A DNA stretch of 64,000 nucleotides. Source: Micropterus salmoides. Lineage: Eukaryota; Chordata; Actinopteri; Centrarchiformes; Centrarchidae. Shown piece by piece: positions 13,160 to 24,677 of the stretch. The stretch covers positions 23,313,036 through 23,377,035 of the forward strand of contig NW_024044681.1 of assembly GCF_014851395.1 (NCBI RefSeq). The letters are read 5' to 3'. The position numbers and the translations under genes were made by a program. The stretch's first letter is position 1, and each line of letters starts with the position of its first letter. The notes under the pieces are model-generated. The model made no database searches and was not told the DNA's origin. It saw only the letters and a list, made by a program, of their open reading frames with translations.

Positions 13160-13503
13160 ATACCTTTTATATCTCTATAACCGCAGGTCCCTCCTTTCAT
13201 GGACGTCGCCACGTAGCTTTGTCATGTTTCTACAGTAGCTGAAAACGGACAAACAACGCAATAGAGCACGTTTCGTCACTACGTTCTTCTTGTTCTACTT
13301 CTGGTTGAATTCAGGCAGTGCAGACCCTTATCACTATGTTGAATACGTTCATTAGAAGAAGAAGAAGTAGTAATAATATAGAAGAAGAAGAAGAAGAATA
13401 TACTGCAGGGGTCTACAAGTAAGTTTTGCATCAGAGCAGTATTTTCAACCATTAGATGGTGGGTGAGAATATAAGCTATAATATTGACTTGTTTTAGCAT
13501 GTT

Positions 13504-13800
13504 GTTCAGTTAGCTTAGTTGGTAAGGAGTGGGGCTAACAACCTGAAGGTTCAGAGTTTGATCTCACTTTGAAACAATTTTTTTCCCCCTCTTTTCAAGA
13601 AATGGATTCTGCAGCGAATGTGTCTCAGATCACGGCATGTGCTGCACTGTTTTTGTTTCACTGTTTGATCCACATCCATCTACCTACGGACACTTTTGCA
13701 ATTCTCCCAGTATCTCCAGGCAGAGGACATTTAGGGGAATCACGTTCTCTGATGGCTCTTTCAGAGGTGTATCAAGCAGGCTACAGTAATGTCGTTCAGA
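13504..13800 (+). repeat. tRNA-derived SINE-like repeat, copy 1
   Basis: The head at 13504-13575 carries an A-box-like TAGCTTAGTTGG and a B-box-like AGTTTGATCTC at tRNA spacing. The body at 13630-13800 contains CATGTGCTGCACTG, ATCCACATCCATC, CCAGGCAGAGGA, AGGGGAATC and a GGCTCTTTC word. These words recur in the same order at 45090-45260, after another tRNA-like head at 44950. The shared head-plus-body layout is that of a SINE. Two copies only are seen and the family is not recognised. Confidence 0.5.
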
Positions 13801-14120
13801 ATTTTCAAAGTAAAAGCTCAGTTCAACTCCAAATACATGCATTACAGTAAACACATATTTATTTTGTAGGCAAAACCACAAAAGGGGTAGTGATTATGTG
13901 AGTAACTAATAGCGGTGCTGAAATAGATCTCAGTCGTGACAGAAACAAAGTATTTATTTATTTATATTTTTTGCTGCTACCAAAGCACCATAATCTGGCA
14001 GCGGGCCAGATATTATTGTTGGCGGGCACTTTTGGCAAGGGTCCATAATAATAATAATAATAACTTTCACGAGACCCAAGGATGCTTTACACATAATTGC
14101 AGAGACTGAGCAACAAAAAG

Positions 14121-15802
14121 TCATTCAGGGTTGAATGCCTTTGTGAAGAGGTGGGTTTTTAGGAGTTTTTTGAAGGTGTCCAGAGAGGGAGCATTTCGGA
14201 TCTCTGTGGGAATGGAATTCCAGAGGGTGGGGGCTGTGTGACGCTGCAGGCTCTGTCCCCAAAAGTCCGCAGTCTGGTGTGGGGGACAGAGAGCAGGACC
14301 GCAGGTTCCGTGAGGGGGAGTAAGGCTGGAGAAGGTCCAGTAGGTACTGGGGGGCAGTGGCATGGAGAGATTTACAGGTGAGGAGTAGGATTTTGTAGGT
14401 GAGGATTGGGGTGATGTGCTTCCACAACCTAGTGTGTGTGAGGACCATGGCAGCTGAGTTCTGGACATATTGTAGCCTGACCAGGACCTTGCTGGGTACC
14501 CCATACAGGACACCATTACAGTAGTCCAGGTGATGAAAGCATGGATGAGAGACTCTGCCACAGAGTCTGAGGGTGATGGTCGAAGTCTGGAGATGTTTTT
14601 GAGGAGGTAGAAAGCAGATTTGGTAATAAGTTTGACATGTGATTGGAAGGAAAGGGTGGAGTCCAAGATGACACCAAGGTTACGGACTTCTTGGGATGGA
14701 GAGATGGAGCCACCATCCACTTTGAGGAGTAGACCACCTACCCTCAGGAGCAGCGGCTTGGGAGCCACTACCATTAGCTCTGTTTTGCTGCTGTTCAGCT
14801 TGAGTTGATTGGATGACATCCAGGTTTTTATTTCAGTCAGACAGTTAACAAGTGGCAGAGGGGGAAGCTGAGTGGATGGTTTGGTGCTGATATACAGCTG
14901 TGTGTCATCAGCATGACAGTGGAAACTGAGACCATGGTGACGTATTATCTGGACGAGGGGGAGCATGTAAATGGTGAAAAGGAGGGGTCCAAGCACTGAG
15001 CCTTGAGGCACACCTTGTTTGACTGGGGCCAGGGAGGAGCTGGAGGCTCTAAAGGTGACGAACTGTTCACTTTTGGAGAGATATGACTGAAACCAGAAGA
15101 GTGCTGAACCAGTGAAGCCAACACATTCAGATAGACGGTTGAGAAGGATGGTACGGGACACTGTGTCAAAGGCTGCAGAGAGATCTAGAAGAATGAGGAT
15201 CAACGGCGATGAGGAGGTCATTAGTGATTTTGATGAGGGCAGTCTCAGTGCTGTGATGTGCTCTGAAGCCAGATTGAAGGGGTTCATAGAGATCATAGTG
15301 AGACATGTGTTGATGAAGTTGGGCGGCAACTGCTCTTTCCAGGATTTTGCTCATGAAGGGAAGGTTGGAGATCTGACGGTAGTAGTTGAGGTCATCCGGG
15401 TCCAAACTGGGCTTTTTGAGAAAAGGAGTAACGGCAGCTGTTTTGAAGCAGGAGGGTACCAAGCCAGATACCAGATAAGTGTTTATGATGTCCACCATGA
15501 TGGCACAGAGGGTAGAGAGGCATGCCTTGACCAAGATAGTAGGCATGGAGACCAGTGAACAAGTGGAGATCTTGGCTCTGGTAACCAACTTGATGACTTG
15601 AGCCGCGTCCAGAAGGGAGAAGGAGGAGAAGCAGTACTGTGGCAAGCATACAGCGGAGGGGGGGGGGGGGGGGGGGGGGAGTTGTGGGTAGAGGGTCAGG
15701 AGTAGGAGGCAGCAGTTGTTGATGGATAGTCCACTTTTTCCTGAAAGAAATCCAGGAATTTGGAGCAGAAGTTAGGTGTGTCAAAGGCACAGGGGGCATC
15801 AT
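14121..15802 (-). pseudogene. LINE ORF2 reverse transcriptase half
   Basis: The long frame (15329-14121, 402 codons) contains LLDLSAAFDTVSR, VKQGVPQGSVLGPLLF and CHADDTQLYIS, which are RT motifs with the ADD catalytic aspartates intact. It also contains WMSSNQLKLNSSKTELMV and, near the end, APTLWNSIPTEIRNAP. Upstream frames (15802-15392, 15645-15166) supply the linker and the thumb-proximal FLKKPSLDPDDLNYYR segment with frame changes. Between about 14535 and 14290 the family-like sequence (VLTHTRLWKHITPILTYK) lies in a different frame from the sequence on either side, meaning two compensating frameshifts. Despite an intact RT core, the ORF is disrupted overall. Confidence 0.88.
15658..15679. 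repeat. G22 (minus-strand C22) run in LINE ORF2
   Basis: An uninterrupted mononucleotide run of about 22 nt sits in the linker before the RT domain. On the coding strand it encodes polyproline. It is a likely site of length slippage and of one of the frame changes. Confidence 0.9.
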
Positions 15803-15908
15803 GAGGGCGGAGCAGCCGGTTTATGGTGGAGAAAAGCATTCTGGGTTGCTTTTGCTGGGTACCAATGAGGGTGGAATAGTAGTGTATTTTGGCCTTGGAG
15901 AGAGCTTC

Positions 15909-16946
15909 TTAATAAGACCTCACATGGTCTTTGAAAGCCTCTAGGTGGACAGTGAGGAAAGATTTTTTATGAAGCCTCTCCAGCTGGCGACCAGCGGCCT
16001 TCATGGAGCGAAGTTCAGTAGTGAACCAGGGGGCAGGCCGGGAGAAAGAGACAGTCCGGGTCTTGAGAGGAGCAAAAGAGTCCAGGCTGAGAGACAAAGC
16101 TGTATTATAGTGGGCAACTAGGCCATCCACCCCGGGGTCCGGGGATTCTGAGGCCAGCTGGGTCCCTACAGTGCTGGCTAGGGATGATGCATTAACAGAC
16201 TTGATGTTCCTGAATGTGATAGTGCGTTTGAGTTGTTGTGTGCTGATGGAGATGAGTAGCTCTCGGCCATGAAGATGGTGGAGATTTTTGGGGGGCAATA
16301 AACAAGGACCACTTGGAGCTGTGCAGACCCAACCAATGTGAAACAAAGACACTCAAATGAGGTGATGTTATGCACTGGAAGTTCTTTCACTGGGATGTCA
16401 GCTCGATGGATAACAGCCAGACCACAACCACGGCCCGTATAGTGAGGCTTCTGTATGTACACATAGCCTGGTGGGGTGGCTTGGTTAAGTGTCATGAAAT
16501 CCTGCTGATTTTGCCAAGTTTCTGTTAAGTAAAGAAAATCTATTTTCCTGTCATTAACGATGTCATGTATGAGTAGTGCTTTATTATTTAGGGAGCGAGT
16601 GTTCAATAACATGAACATTGCAGTTGTGTTAGTAGGTGCTGAGGCAGGCTATGTAGTAGGAGCAACATCAACACAGGTCAAGGGGCCTCAGATTGACAGA
16701 ATGCACGTGTGGTTTTTTGTGATGACGTCGTCTCAAAGTGACAGAGCATCTGTCAAACAGAACAGTGGGAACAGCATGGTCCATGTAAACAAACTTACAT
16801 CGGGAGCCCCTATGTACATAGCGAGGGCGACGCAGGAGTTTGAGAGATTTCATGGTATCAAGACAATTTGGTATGATGTGACAGAAGAGGTTCAGGAGCT
16901 CCGGGGAGGAGTATTTAATTAGTGACTTGATGGTACGAGGAAGCAC
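15909..16946 (-). pseudogene. LINE ORF2 endonuclease half
   Basis: The N-terminal stretch (16946-16668) reads RTIKSLIKYSSPELL and RPRYVHRGSR, a block typical of fish L2 ORF2 starts. A second frame (16618-16178) gives MFMLLNTRSLNNK, DFLYLTETW, GRGCGLAVIHR and VVLVYCPPK, the first half of an AP-like endonuclease. After PPK it jumps within about a dozen residues to the post-endonuclease linker (RTITFRNIKSVN, APWFTTELRSMK). The catalytic GDFN and SDH blocks expected between them are absent, pointing to an internal deletion near 16270. A third frame continues to 15909. The protein would nick target DNA in an intact element; this copy cannot. Confidence 0.8.
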
Positions 16947-17370
16947 CAGCTAGCTAGCTACCAAAGACAGGGCCCAGAGAGGATACATCCAACATTCAAC
17001 CATATCAACAGCGTTGCAGTGAAGACGAGGCAGAATAGTCGATAATCGAGGTTTCGTGGCAGAGAGTTATCCATTTGGTGGTACCGGAAAAGATAATCCC
17101 AGATTGTTTGTTTGGTGGATCACTAGCCGGGGCAGACACCTGATGACTAGCCGGCATTGGTGAGTAATGTTAGGCTACAGAGCCGCAGTTGTACCGAGCA
17201 ACAGTTGGCAATATAGATATTTGCAGATCCAAACACACCTTATCCTAGTTGTCTGGACATTAAACTCAAAGAAGCTTAGTGACTCAGGTTTTGTGAAAAA
17301 CGGCGAGATGTGAAAAGACGGCGAGATGAGAAGCGGCGACACACACGCCAGCGTCCTCACTCACTCACTG

Positions 17371-18029
17371 AAATACATAATCACAGAGAGAATGAATGTG
17401 TTTCCCTTGTCAAAGTTTTTATAAATTTTATATGTGGTTTATAATGGACTGTGGTGAAGAAACAGTGACAGTATTTCACACTGTTGGCTTACATTTTCTA
17501 TGTTATCTGTCAGTGGCCAAGTCACAATAACATATGGTTTTACTGAATAATTAAGTAAATATAATTTCTTAATAAATGTACCTGAAGAAACCTAATTACT
17601 CAACTGGCTACTCTCTGCTGTCTCAGAAGAGACACCTTATGTGCTGTGTCAGCCACCGCAGCTGTCCAATGCTCTTTGAAAGGTTAGGGAGCAGTGGTAG
17701 ACTGGACAGATGGTTGCAATTCACAACCCTCGCCACTATGCCACTAAATCTTACAACCTTTAATTAATGCGATAATAACGTGTTAACGTGTCCAGCCCTA
17801 TACTTAAGTTAAGTTACGTAAGTGACTTATTAACATAACTTATTTTAACCCAAACCACGATCTTTTCCTAAACCTAACCCAGTAGTTTTGGTGCCTAAAT
17901 CTAACCAAATTTCATTTTGGAAGTCATTGGCCAATTTTACGACTTGTTCTGTCGTTTAGGTATGAGGATGTGTTGGGTATATCATAAAGCTGGACAGATC
18001 AGGCAGTGACACAAGCTACTGCAACAACT
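17371..18029. other. No gene; hAT-like end and dispersed repeat words
   Basis: The sequence AATGCGATAATAACGTG followed by TGTCCAGCCCTA at about 17766-17799 looks like the right terminus of a hAT element. The part at 17850-17930 carries TCTTTTCCTAAACCTAACC and TTTTGGTGCCTAAAT words of a dispersed fish repeat. Nothing else is recognised. Confidence 0.4.
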
Positions 18030-18117
18030 ATATAAGGACATCCTTGTAAAAGAGATTAAAAATCTCAATGGATTTCTTTCCTGATAAAATAAAGGTTAAA
18101 TAAAAAAAAAAAAAAAT
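18030..18117 (+). mobile_element. LINE 3'-end fragment with A tail
   Basis: The words AACTATATAAGGACATCC, GAGATTAAAAATCTCAATGG and AATAAAGGTTAAATAAA are followed by an A14 run. Together they match the style of a fish LINE 3' UTR ending in its poly(A)-like tail. Upstream coding sequence is missing, so the copy is severely 5'-truncated. Confidence 0.5.
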
Positions 18118-19654
18118 GAGACACATTTAGCAACAATGGTCTATTTCTCATCCCCTTTATGCCCCTCTGTTGCAGTTAATACCAAGTTTTATTTTCCATC
18201 AGCACGTGGACAGCATAACATTTTAGTGTTATTTTTTCACAGAATTGAATACACATCAGCTCTACAACTTGCAATAGCGTGAAAACAGAGACTAATGTAT
18301 AACAAAATCTCAGTCGACACTCAGCCACTCCAAATAAGAGGTACTTGAGCTGCCAAATGTCACACAATTTTGCCTCATGAACATGCAAATATATGCAGCA
18401 AAGTACTCCAAAACCTAATCTACTCTTTAAATGTATACCTGTTCTGTTAGTGCTTTATTGCGTATTGTTGTTAAATTATGGCATTTACAAGCATGAAAAA
18501 AGATAGACCCAGATAAGCTTGATGACATGACACAGAAATGTAGGAAATCGATATACACTTGAGAAACTTATTTAAAAGGGCTTGAGCTATGAATTTTGCA
18601 TAGATTGAGGCCTTTTAATTAAGTTTCTATAAAATGTAGCATCACTGGATGGATAACAGAGCAGCCATTAAGACTGCTTGCCATTAATCATAATAATTTT
18701 TAAATAATTATGGACTTTGGGAAATAGGCATTATACAGTATAAACAAAATAGTACATTGAGCCAATTTGATGGTGTCAGAGAAACGTTTTTAGAAACGTG
18801 AAGAGATGTTTCCAAAGTTTCCAGAGTCTTGGAGTGGTGTGCTGGAGGTTTCCAGACCTTAACAAGACTGAACTGTACACAGTATCTGCAGCTTTATGTC
18901 AGCGTCTTATAGCTTACATCTGGTATAGTCCAAGGAACAACCACACAGCTAATTATTTTAACTAGTCCATAAGTTAGTCCAGCGTTGCCACTTGTACCAG
19001 TTCCACTGGTATGTCTCAAACTTGCAAACTAACATTCAGTGCTGACCTTGCCCTGATAAAAAGTATACATATATCCATACCATACACACATGACACTCCA
19101 CAAGCCCATTAGCTGTGCATATAGAGCAGGCCTTGAAGCTGTCCTCTTATTAAGTTAGAGTTGAAGCTACTGTATGGACCTCCTGCTATGATTGAGTGGG
19201 AGTGCAGACTTACATCTCCAGCTTTTCATCTCACTCTACACGTATGCACAATAACATAACCTCTCCCACTCACCAGCAACATCAGAGTACACTGAAATGT
19301 GGGCTAGAATGTATGTTAACAACTGTGTGCTGTATGTTTACAGTGTGTGGCCTTTTGTAAGTGTAGTTTTAGACCACGAGAATAAGAACAGTTCTGGAAA
19401 GTGAGGATATTTTTCCTGGTCAAGATTTCAAGTTTAATATCAGAATTAGGATTGGGTTCAAGTAATTTATACGTTGATCGACACAGCACACCTATCTGCA
19501 AAAACAACTGTAGATTTTCAAATACAAAACCAGTTCACTGATCAGAGTTAAGCAACAGACTGGAAAGTCATCAACAATCTGTAAGTTTATTTGAAATTTG
19601 TCTTTCAGTCACACGTGTATTCAACTCTGTCACACTGCCACAAGCGGGGAAGTA
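18118..19654. other. No gene recognised
   Basis: AT-rich sequence with short open frames only. No domain, TIR, LTR or tandem array was found. Confidence 0.5.
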
Positions 19655-20367
19655 ACAGTGACCTCCATATTGACTGGCCCTCGTCTAAGATTAGCATGAC
19701 AGGTTGGAGCACAACCTGTTATGCTAGCTGCTTAAGCTCTGCCCAGCCTCAGGCTAGTCTTCCCCAGTGTGGTAGTGAGTCCAGCCTTGACCTGTCACGC
19801 ATACCCCTGCATTACCATGACCTCCTAGCGGTTTTTAGCAAGGATATGGCGCTCTCACTACCACCTCACCAGCCCTACGATTGCACCATCGAGCTTCTAC
19901 CCGGTGCCACTCTCCCTAGTAGCCGCCTCTACAGTCTCTCCAAACCTGAGCGTGAGTCTATGGAAACTTACATCAAGAACTCTCTGTCGGCTGGCATCAT
20001 TCGTCCCTCCTCATCTCCTGTGGGCGCAGGTTTTTTCTTCATAGGTATGAAGGATGGGACTCTGAGGCCGTCTATTGATTACAGGAGCCTTAATGACATT
20101 ACTATTAAGAACAAATACCCCTTGCCTCTCATGGCTTTTGCTTTCGACTCTCTCCAGGGTTCCACCATTTTCAACATACTCGACCTACACAACGCCTACC
20201 ATCTGGTGTGCATAAAAGAGGTAGATGAATGGAAGACGGCTTTCAACACTCCGCTTGGCCACTTTGAATACCTGGTCATGCCTTTTGGGTTAACTAACGT
20301 CCCAGCAGTCTTCCACAACCTGGTCAATGACATTTTAAGAGACATGCTTATCCGTTTATTTGGATGA
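19591..20367 (+). pseudogene. Gypsy reverse transcriptase fragment
   Basis: The 258-codon frame carries DLSRIPLHYHDLLAVFSKD, ATLPSSRLYSLSKPERE, GIIRPSSSPVGAGFFF, LRPSIDYRSLNDITIKNKYP, LDLHNAYHLV and FEYLVMPFGLTNVPAVF. These are successive blocks of the Ty3/Gypsy RT fingers and palm. Immediately after IRLFG the frame changes, and the catalytic VYLDDILIFF block lies in another frame just downstream, then hits a stop. The usual VKK before DGTLRPS reads IGM, a local change. The first about 20 codons before HIDWPSSK are probably not part of the element. RT would copy element RNA in cytoplasmic particles; this copy cannot make a full enzyme. Confidence 0.88.
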
Positions 20368-21300
20368 TATCCTGATTTTTTTCTAGGAATTCCTCTGAGC
20401 ATGTTCAGCACGTCTGCCCAGGCCAGAGAACAGAAAACAATTGCAGAGGTTTTTAGGTTTTGCTAACTTCTATCGCAGACTCATCTGCAACTACAGTCAG
20501 GTTGCGCCTCCACCTCCAGAGCATTCCTGCACACAGGACAGACCTGAAGCCTGTCCTGTGTGCACAAGAACTTCAATCAGCCTAGCTCCAGCCTGCTAGG
20601 TCCTTTGCCAATCCCTCGCCGGCCCTGGTCACACCTAGCCTTGGATTTCGTCACTTGTCTGCCTCCCTCGGACGGTAAGACAGTCATCCTCACTATGGTA
20701 GACCGTTGAAAATAAATGTAATTAAATTTGCGCATCTTTTGGCTCTGCCCAAGTTACCATCTGCCAGGGAGATGTCTGAGGTGCTGTCTGAGGAAGTGTT
20801 CTGCTTCCATAGGTTACCAGTGGACATCGTCTCTGACCGGGGTCCCTAGTTTGTGTCTGCCGTTTGGAAGGATTTCTGCAGGGCACTGGGAGCCACTGTC
20901 AGTTTATCGTCCGGTTTTAATGGTCAGGCAGAGAGAGCTAACCAGAAGATGGAGTCCACACTGCGCTGCATGGTGTCCACTAACCCCATATACCCTACCC
21001 ACGGCCGCTACAGATAGGTCACCGTTTCCGTGTGTTTATAGCTATCAACCTCCATTGTTTCCCTCCTTGGAGAAGGAGCTGTCTACCCCCTCTGTTCAGG
21101 CCCACGTCCGCCGATTCCACCGGACTTGGCACCGGGCATGCGCTTCCCTGCTAAGGATGTCGGCACAGTATCAGCTGTCCCGCGCTCTTGCCTGCCACAC
21201 CGGAGGCACATTTCCCCCAGCATCAAGCCTGTGTCACCAAATCCTGTGTCCAATAAACTGTGTGAAAACCTTCCAGAACTGTGTTCTTGCCGGAATCTGA
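19655..21300 (+). mobile_element. Ty3/Gypsy pol remnant
   Basis: The order is protease-RT linker (HIDWPSSKI), RT, connection piece (FLGFANFYRR), integrase core fragments (PWSHLALDFVTCLPP, IVSDRGP, GQAERANQKMESTLRC) and integrase C-terminal piece (LEKELSTPSVQAHVRRFHRTWH). Gag, most of protease, RNase H and both LTRs are missing or unrecognisable. Many frame changes and stops follow 20367. It is an old, internally deleted copy related to those at 37.2-39.7 kb and 56.5-59.0 kb. Confidence 0.85.
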
Positions 21301-22073
21301 GTTCTGAACCACAAAATCCCTTACAAGCTTTACCAATTCATAACATACGTATAGCCACAAAACCTGCATCTATCAAGTCTAACATGCAGCAGATAGAAAG
21401 ATCATACTTTCCCTCTTTCCCAGAATTAGAAACAATAAATGTCTTAGTAATTATGTATTTGTTGTAGTCGAAGATATGTCAAACAGCAATATTGGCTCAA
21501 TTGTCGAGTGTCTGTGGCAAATAATATAATCATGATTCCTTAGGCATCAAAGACATAAGCAAGGGTCACCTTTTTCCAAGCTTTGTCTGAGGTGAAGCCA
21601 ACAGTCTTAGACTTTGAAAAGCCCTGCTCTAGAGCATTTCTGCCTTGCTGGAATGCTGAGAGATACACTCCACTGGTGAGTGCACCTGTGAGCTTGCTAT
21701 AAAGTAAAAAGCATAAAGTGGGCTCTTTATGTAATACCTTGTGATTGGTATAATACTGTAATGACGACCGAAAAGACATGAGGTAGTGAGCATGGAGGCT
21801 TCACTTCAACTCTGAGGCAGCAGTACTACTAGATATTCTGGGCCCCCTGACTTGGGACCCTGAAACTATATACAATCTCTGACATGTCCCAGGACTCCAA
21901 GCTCTGAGCTCCTTGAATCTTTCAGATGCCGCATGCCCGTGTTGCCAATCCTCAGTTAGAAAAGTAGCTATTGGCTGTCCTAAATGATGCAATTGCCTAA
22001 TTAGCATAACTGGCCATGTGTAATTGTGATGGGCGCTGAGAGAAGAATAACTTCGTGGGAGAGACAAAAAGTG

Positions 22074-22146
22074 AGTAAAAACACTTACATTTAAAACAAT
22101 ACATTTAGAACTACAACCATGTAGTTCTAAATGTATATGTTTTTAC
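22074..22146. repeat. Perfect hairpin (palindromic MITE core)
   Basis: The arms ACATTTAGAACTACA (22101-22115) and TGTAGTTCTAAATGT (22120-22134) are perfect inverted repeats around a 4-nt loop. They extend by two further pairs and are flanked by a second pair, GTAAAAACA/TGTTTTTAC. Such structures are typical of small palindromic MITEs; transcription was not assessed. Confidence 0.7.
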
Positions 22147-22258
22147 CAATGTTACAATACATTCTTTGATGTCAAAGAAGTCTCCAAATGTCTCCAATAA
22201 CACCAGAAAAAGTCACTATATTTGTCGCTTTTTTGCAAAAGACTCTAGAGGGGTCTGA

Positions 22259-22310
22259 AAAGTCGCTAAATATTGTGACAAAGTCGCTAAATATTGTGAC
22301 AAAGTCGCTA
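22259..22310. repeat. 21-bp tandem repeat
   Basis: The unit AAAGTCGCTAAATATTGTGA(C) occurs twice head to tail, followed by a partial third copy. Surrounding words (TTTGCAAAAGACTC, GCTAATTTGGCAACAC) suggest it lies near the end of a decayed DNA transposon. Confidence 0.75.
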
Positions 22311-24677
22311 ATTTGGCAACACTGCCACATACACCTGCCCTATAGTTGTCAGTTAAGAAAGAAAATGTTGCGAGAGCTGGGAGGTGCGTTGCTTTCCCTT
22401 ACCCCCAGTGTTTGAAATTTCTCGATCTTAAAGCGATTTTTGTCATTGTTGTTGGTGTTGGTGTAGGAGAAAAACTATTTTAATAAACACTTGTCATCAG
22501 AGACACCACCCTATTTAATTAGATACATTTAATCAAATTCATAAAAACTGATCAATCTCTGCAGAAGGAATTGTATTCTTTCGATAGATTGACCTTGTCT
22601 TCTGCTTCAAAGAAAACACAAAGATTACTTACTGATTAAATGGGGGCATTTATTTATAACTAAATACATAATTAAATAATAAATGACGACTTGATAAAGA
22701 AAATAAACAACACATCTGAGGAATAGCAGATATAATGAAGAAATAAACCTGATCTTACTGGCAATGATATATTTAATTAGAACTCTTATCACAGCAAAAA
22801 CCATGGTTAAGCCTACTATTTTCGAGTGTTGGCAGAGACGAGATGCTCCCACTGGTTTTTGGCATGTTGTGCAGGGTTCAGGCCACTGTACAGCGACATG
22901 TGCAGTTATGCTCCCATGTGACTCCTGTAGAGTATCTGGTCCATCAGTCTGGTTTCAAAGCTGAGATGTTGCGGGCACATTTCTCAGAAAAATGCTGAAC
23001 TCTATGTTTCTTCTGTTCTAACCTTGGTTGCATTAGAACATAGGTCACCGAGAGCAATCTCCATAGAGTAAGTTTCTTTTCACTTTTCAGAAAGTTGGCA
23101 ACTTTTTAAAGCTGGCTGGACTACAGTAGCTCAGGTAGCTGTGGTTATGCTGGCGGAATGAGGTGTTCTCCTGGTGAAGATGGCTTTGTCGAATTATAAT
23201 ATTTCTGACAACACTAACTTAATTCTGTTGGCTAGATGACGCTAAAAACAGAGAAATAGCATGGTATGTCTTGAGAGACTACATGGTACAAAAATGACTC
23301 TTAAAGGTGGGCTGACATTTGAGTCCTATTCAAAATCAGATAATGAGACTAAGGGGGCTGGAGCTAGCTTACCATGCGACTTACACAGAGCAGTACTGGC
23401 ACTGCACACAGTGATGCTCAGGCTAAATACCCAAAACTCAAACGCCCTGGATTAGGGTTGTGTGAGCCAGAAATGTAATTTGTAAACTGCTAACCAAGGC
23501 TGCTATTTGCTGTGCAAGTATTAAACAGAGAAAGAACAGCATATACAAATCAGCGAATCTGCGATTTCTCCTCATAATATGACTGAGTCAGCCTTATTAA
23601 ACTGAATTGTAGCCAAAGGGTAAGAGATTACTGAATATCAACACTTTCAATTTTTGCATATCATCTGTCTTTTTCATAGATATCCTGCGACCGATGAAAG
23701 ACTGGAACTGGATGGGTGAAAGGCTCTCAAACAGACCACTTTGAATTACTCTAAAAGGTAAAAGGGCACCTTGTTTAGCTTCTTAAGTGCTTCACACTCC
23801 ATCAGCCTCCATCAGGCCCCAGAAAATTGTAGGGACTTAGCTTTCTTCTTTGTCAATGGCTTCCTTAAAGCCGGGCCATGATTTAGTTTAACTGTCACTG
23901 CAGGTTTAATGGACTATTATTCATGCAGCAAGACATGCAATAAAAATCACAAGGCTTTGAAAGCATCTGTGTGAGAAAACTGTGACGTTTCAAGCAGAAA
24001 TGAGAAAAAGATGAAAATGAAAAATTTGAGAACATGTTAACATTTGTGTTTTTCTAAGTTACAGTGAAGCACACTGATTTCCATGAAACATTGAGTTGAC
24101 AGGCTTACCTGTTTCACCCACTGAGCAAGCAGCAGCTGCAGAGAAAGGGCATTTTATCGCCTTTGGTTTTGTTTGCTTGTATTTTAACACATTCATTTCA
24201 ACAAACTATATTCAGCAATATACTGTAGTTTTAGCACTCTGGCCTCTGCATACCCTCCAAGACAAAGGTGCTTGTTGGAAAATCACAAAGCCACTGCTCA
24301 GCTGTGCATGCTTTGAATGAGCAATGAATGAATTTTCATCTTGGTGACCTTTGGTCTGTCATCTTCTGTCTGAACTGGGATATGTCCCAAGGTTTTTATC
24401 TCAGCAGCTCTCAAGAAATTGTGTTCTAATTGATGGTCCTGCAAGACAGACTATGCAGCCGTAGGTGAAATTGAAGGCCATAAGTGCCAATAAAAATGCA
24501 CAGTTGACATCCAGTATCAAGATTCTGGGATTACACAGCATTTATACCATAAGTCTAGTCTATACCCTACCACAAGCATTTTGGTTGCATTTTAAGTCAC
24601 TCTCTAAGGACCCGATAGACAGAGCGTGCTTTGCTTTGAAAAATGGTGGGAGCGTACCGCACACGCACAACGGAAAA

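Larger units (their letters stand above)
10475..13310. mobile_element. TTAA-type MITE, split by a solo LTR
   Basis: A TTAA at 10475-10478 is followed by GGTTCAGTGTGTAATATTTC, the start of a common fish non-autonomous element. The counterpart of its interior appears only after 13160, with GCAGGTCCCTCC, GTCGCCACG, TTTCTACAGTAGC and CGGACAAAC. The 2.5 kb between the halves is an inserted LTR (10622-13159). The right terminus is not clearly visible and the element may end near 13310 or be truncated. Kolobok- or piggyBac-type ancestry is inferred from the TTAA only. Confidence 0.5.
14045..17370 (-). mobile_element. L2/CR1-clade LINE, near full length, broken
   Basis: Reading on the minus strand, a probable 5' UTR (about 17370-16950) is followed by an ORF2 start, an AP-endonuclease segment, a linker, reverse transcriptase and a C-terminal tail. 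The 3' UTR ends with a TGTAAAGCATCCTTGGGTC word and a (ATT)n tail at about 14047-14063. LINEs of this clade mobilise by target-primed reverse transcription. This copy has at least four frame changes, a 22-nt C run and an internal endonuclease deletion, so it is inactive. No ORF1 with esterase or coiled coil is visible upstream, so the copy is either from a one-ORF variant or lost ORF1. Target duplications were not resolved. Confidence 0.85.
21301..24677. other. No gene; hairpin and small tandem repeat
   Basis: Apart from the hairpin at 22074-22146 and the 21-bp tandem at 22259-22310, I see no coding exon, transposon end or RNA gene in this stretch. Confidence 0.45.

Noticed and set aside
13504..13575. 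Possible tRNA gene with A- and B-box matches
   Set aside because: The acceptor and T arms do not pair properly and the same type of head with the same downstream body recurs at 45 kb, so a tRNA-derived repeat is the better reading.
9463..17805. Single 8-kb hAT element joining the ends at 9463 and 17805
   Set aside because: The terminal bases match only loosely and no 8-bp duplication could be found at the two flanks.
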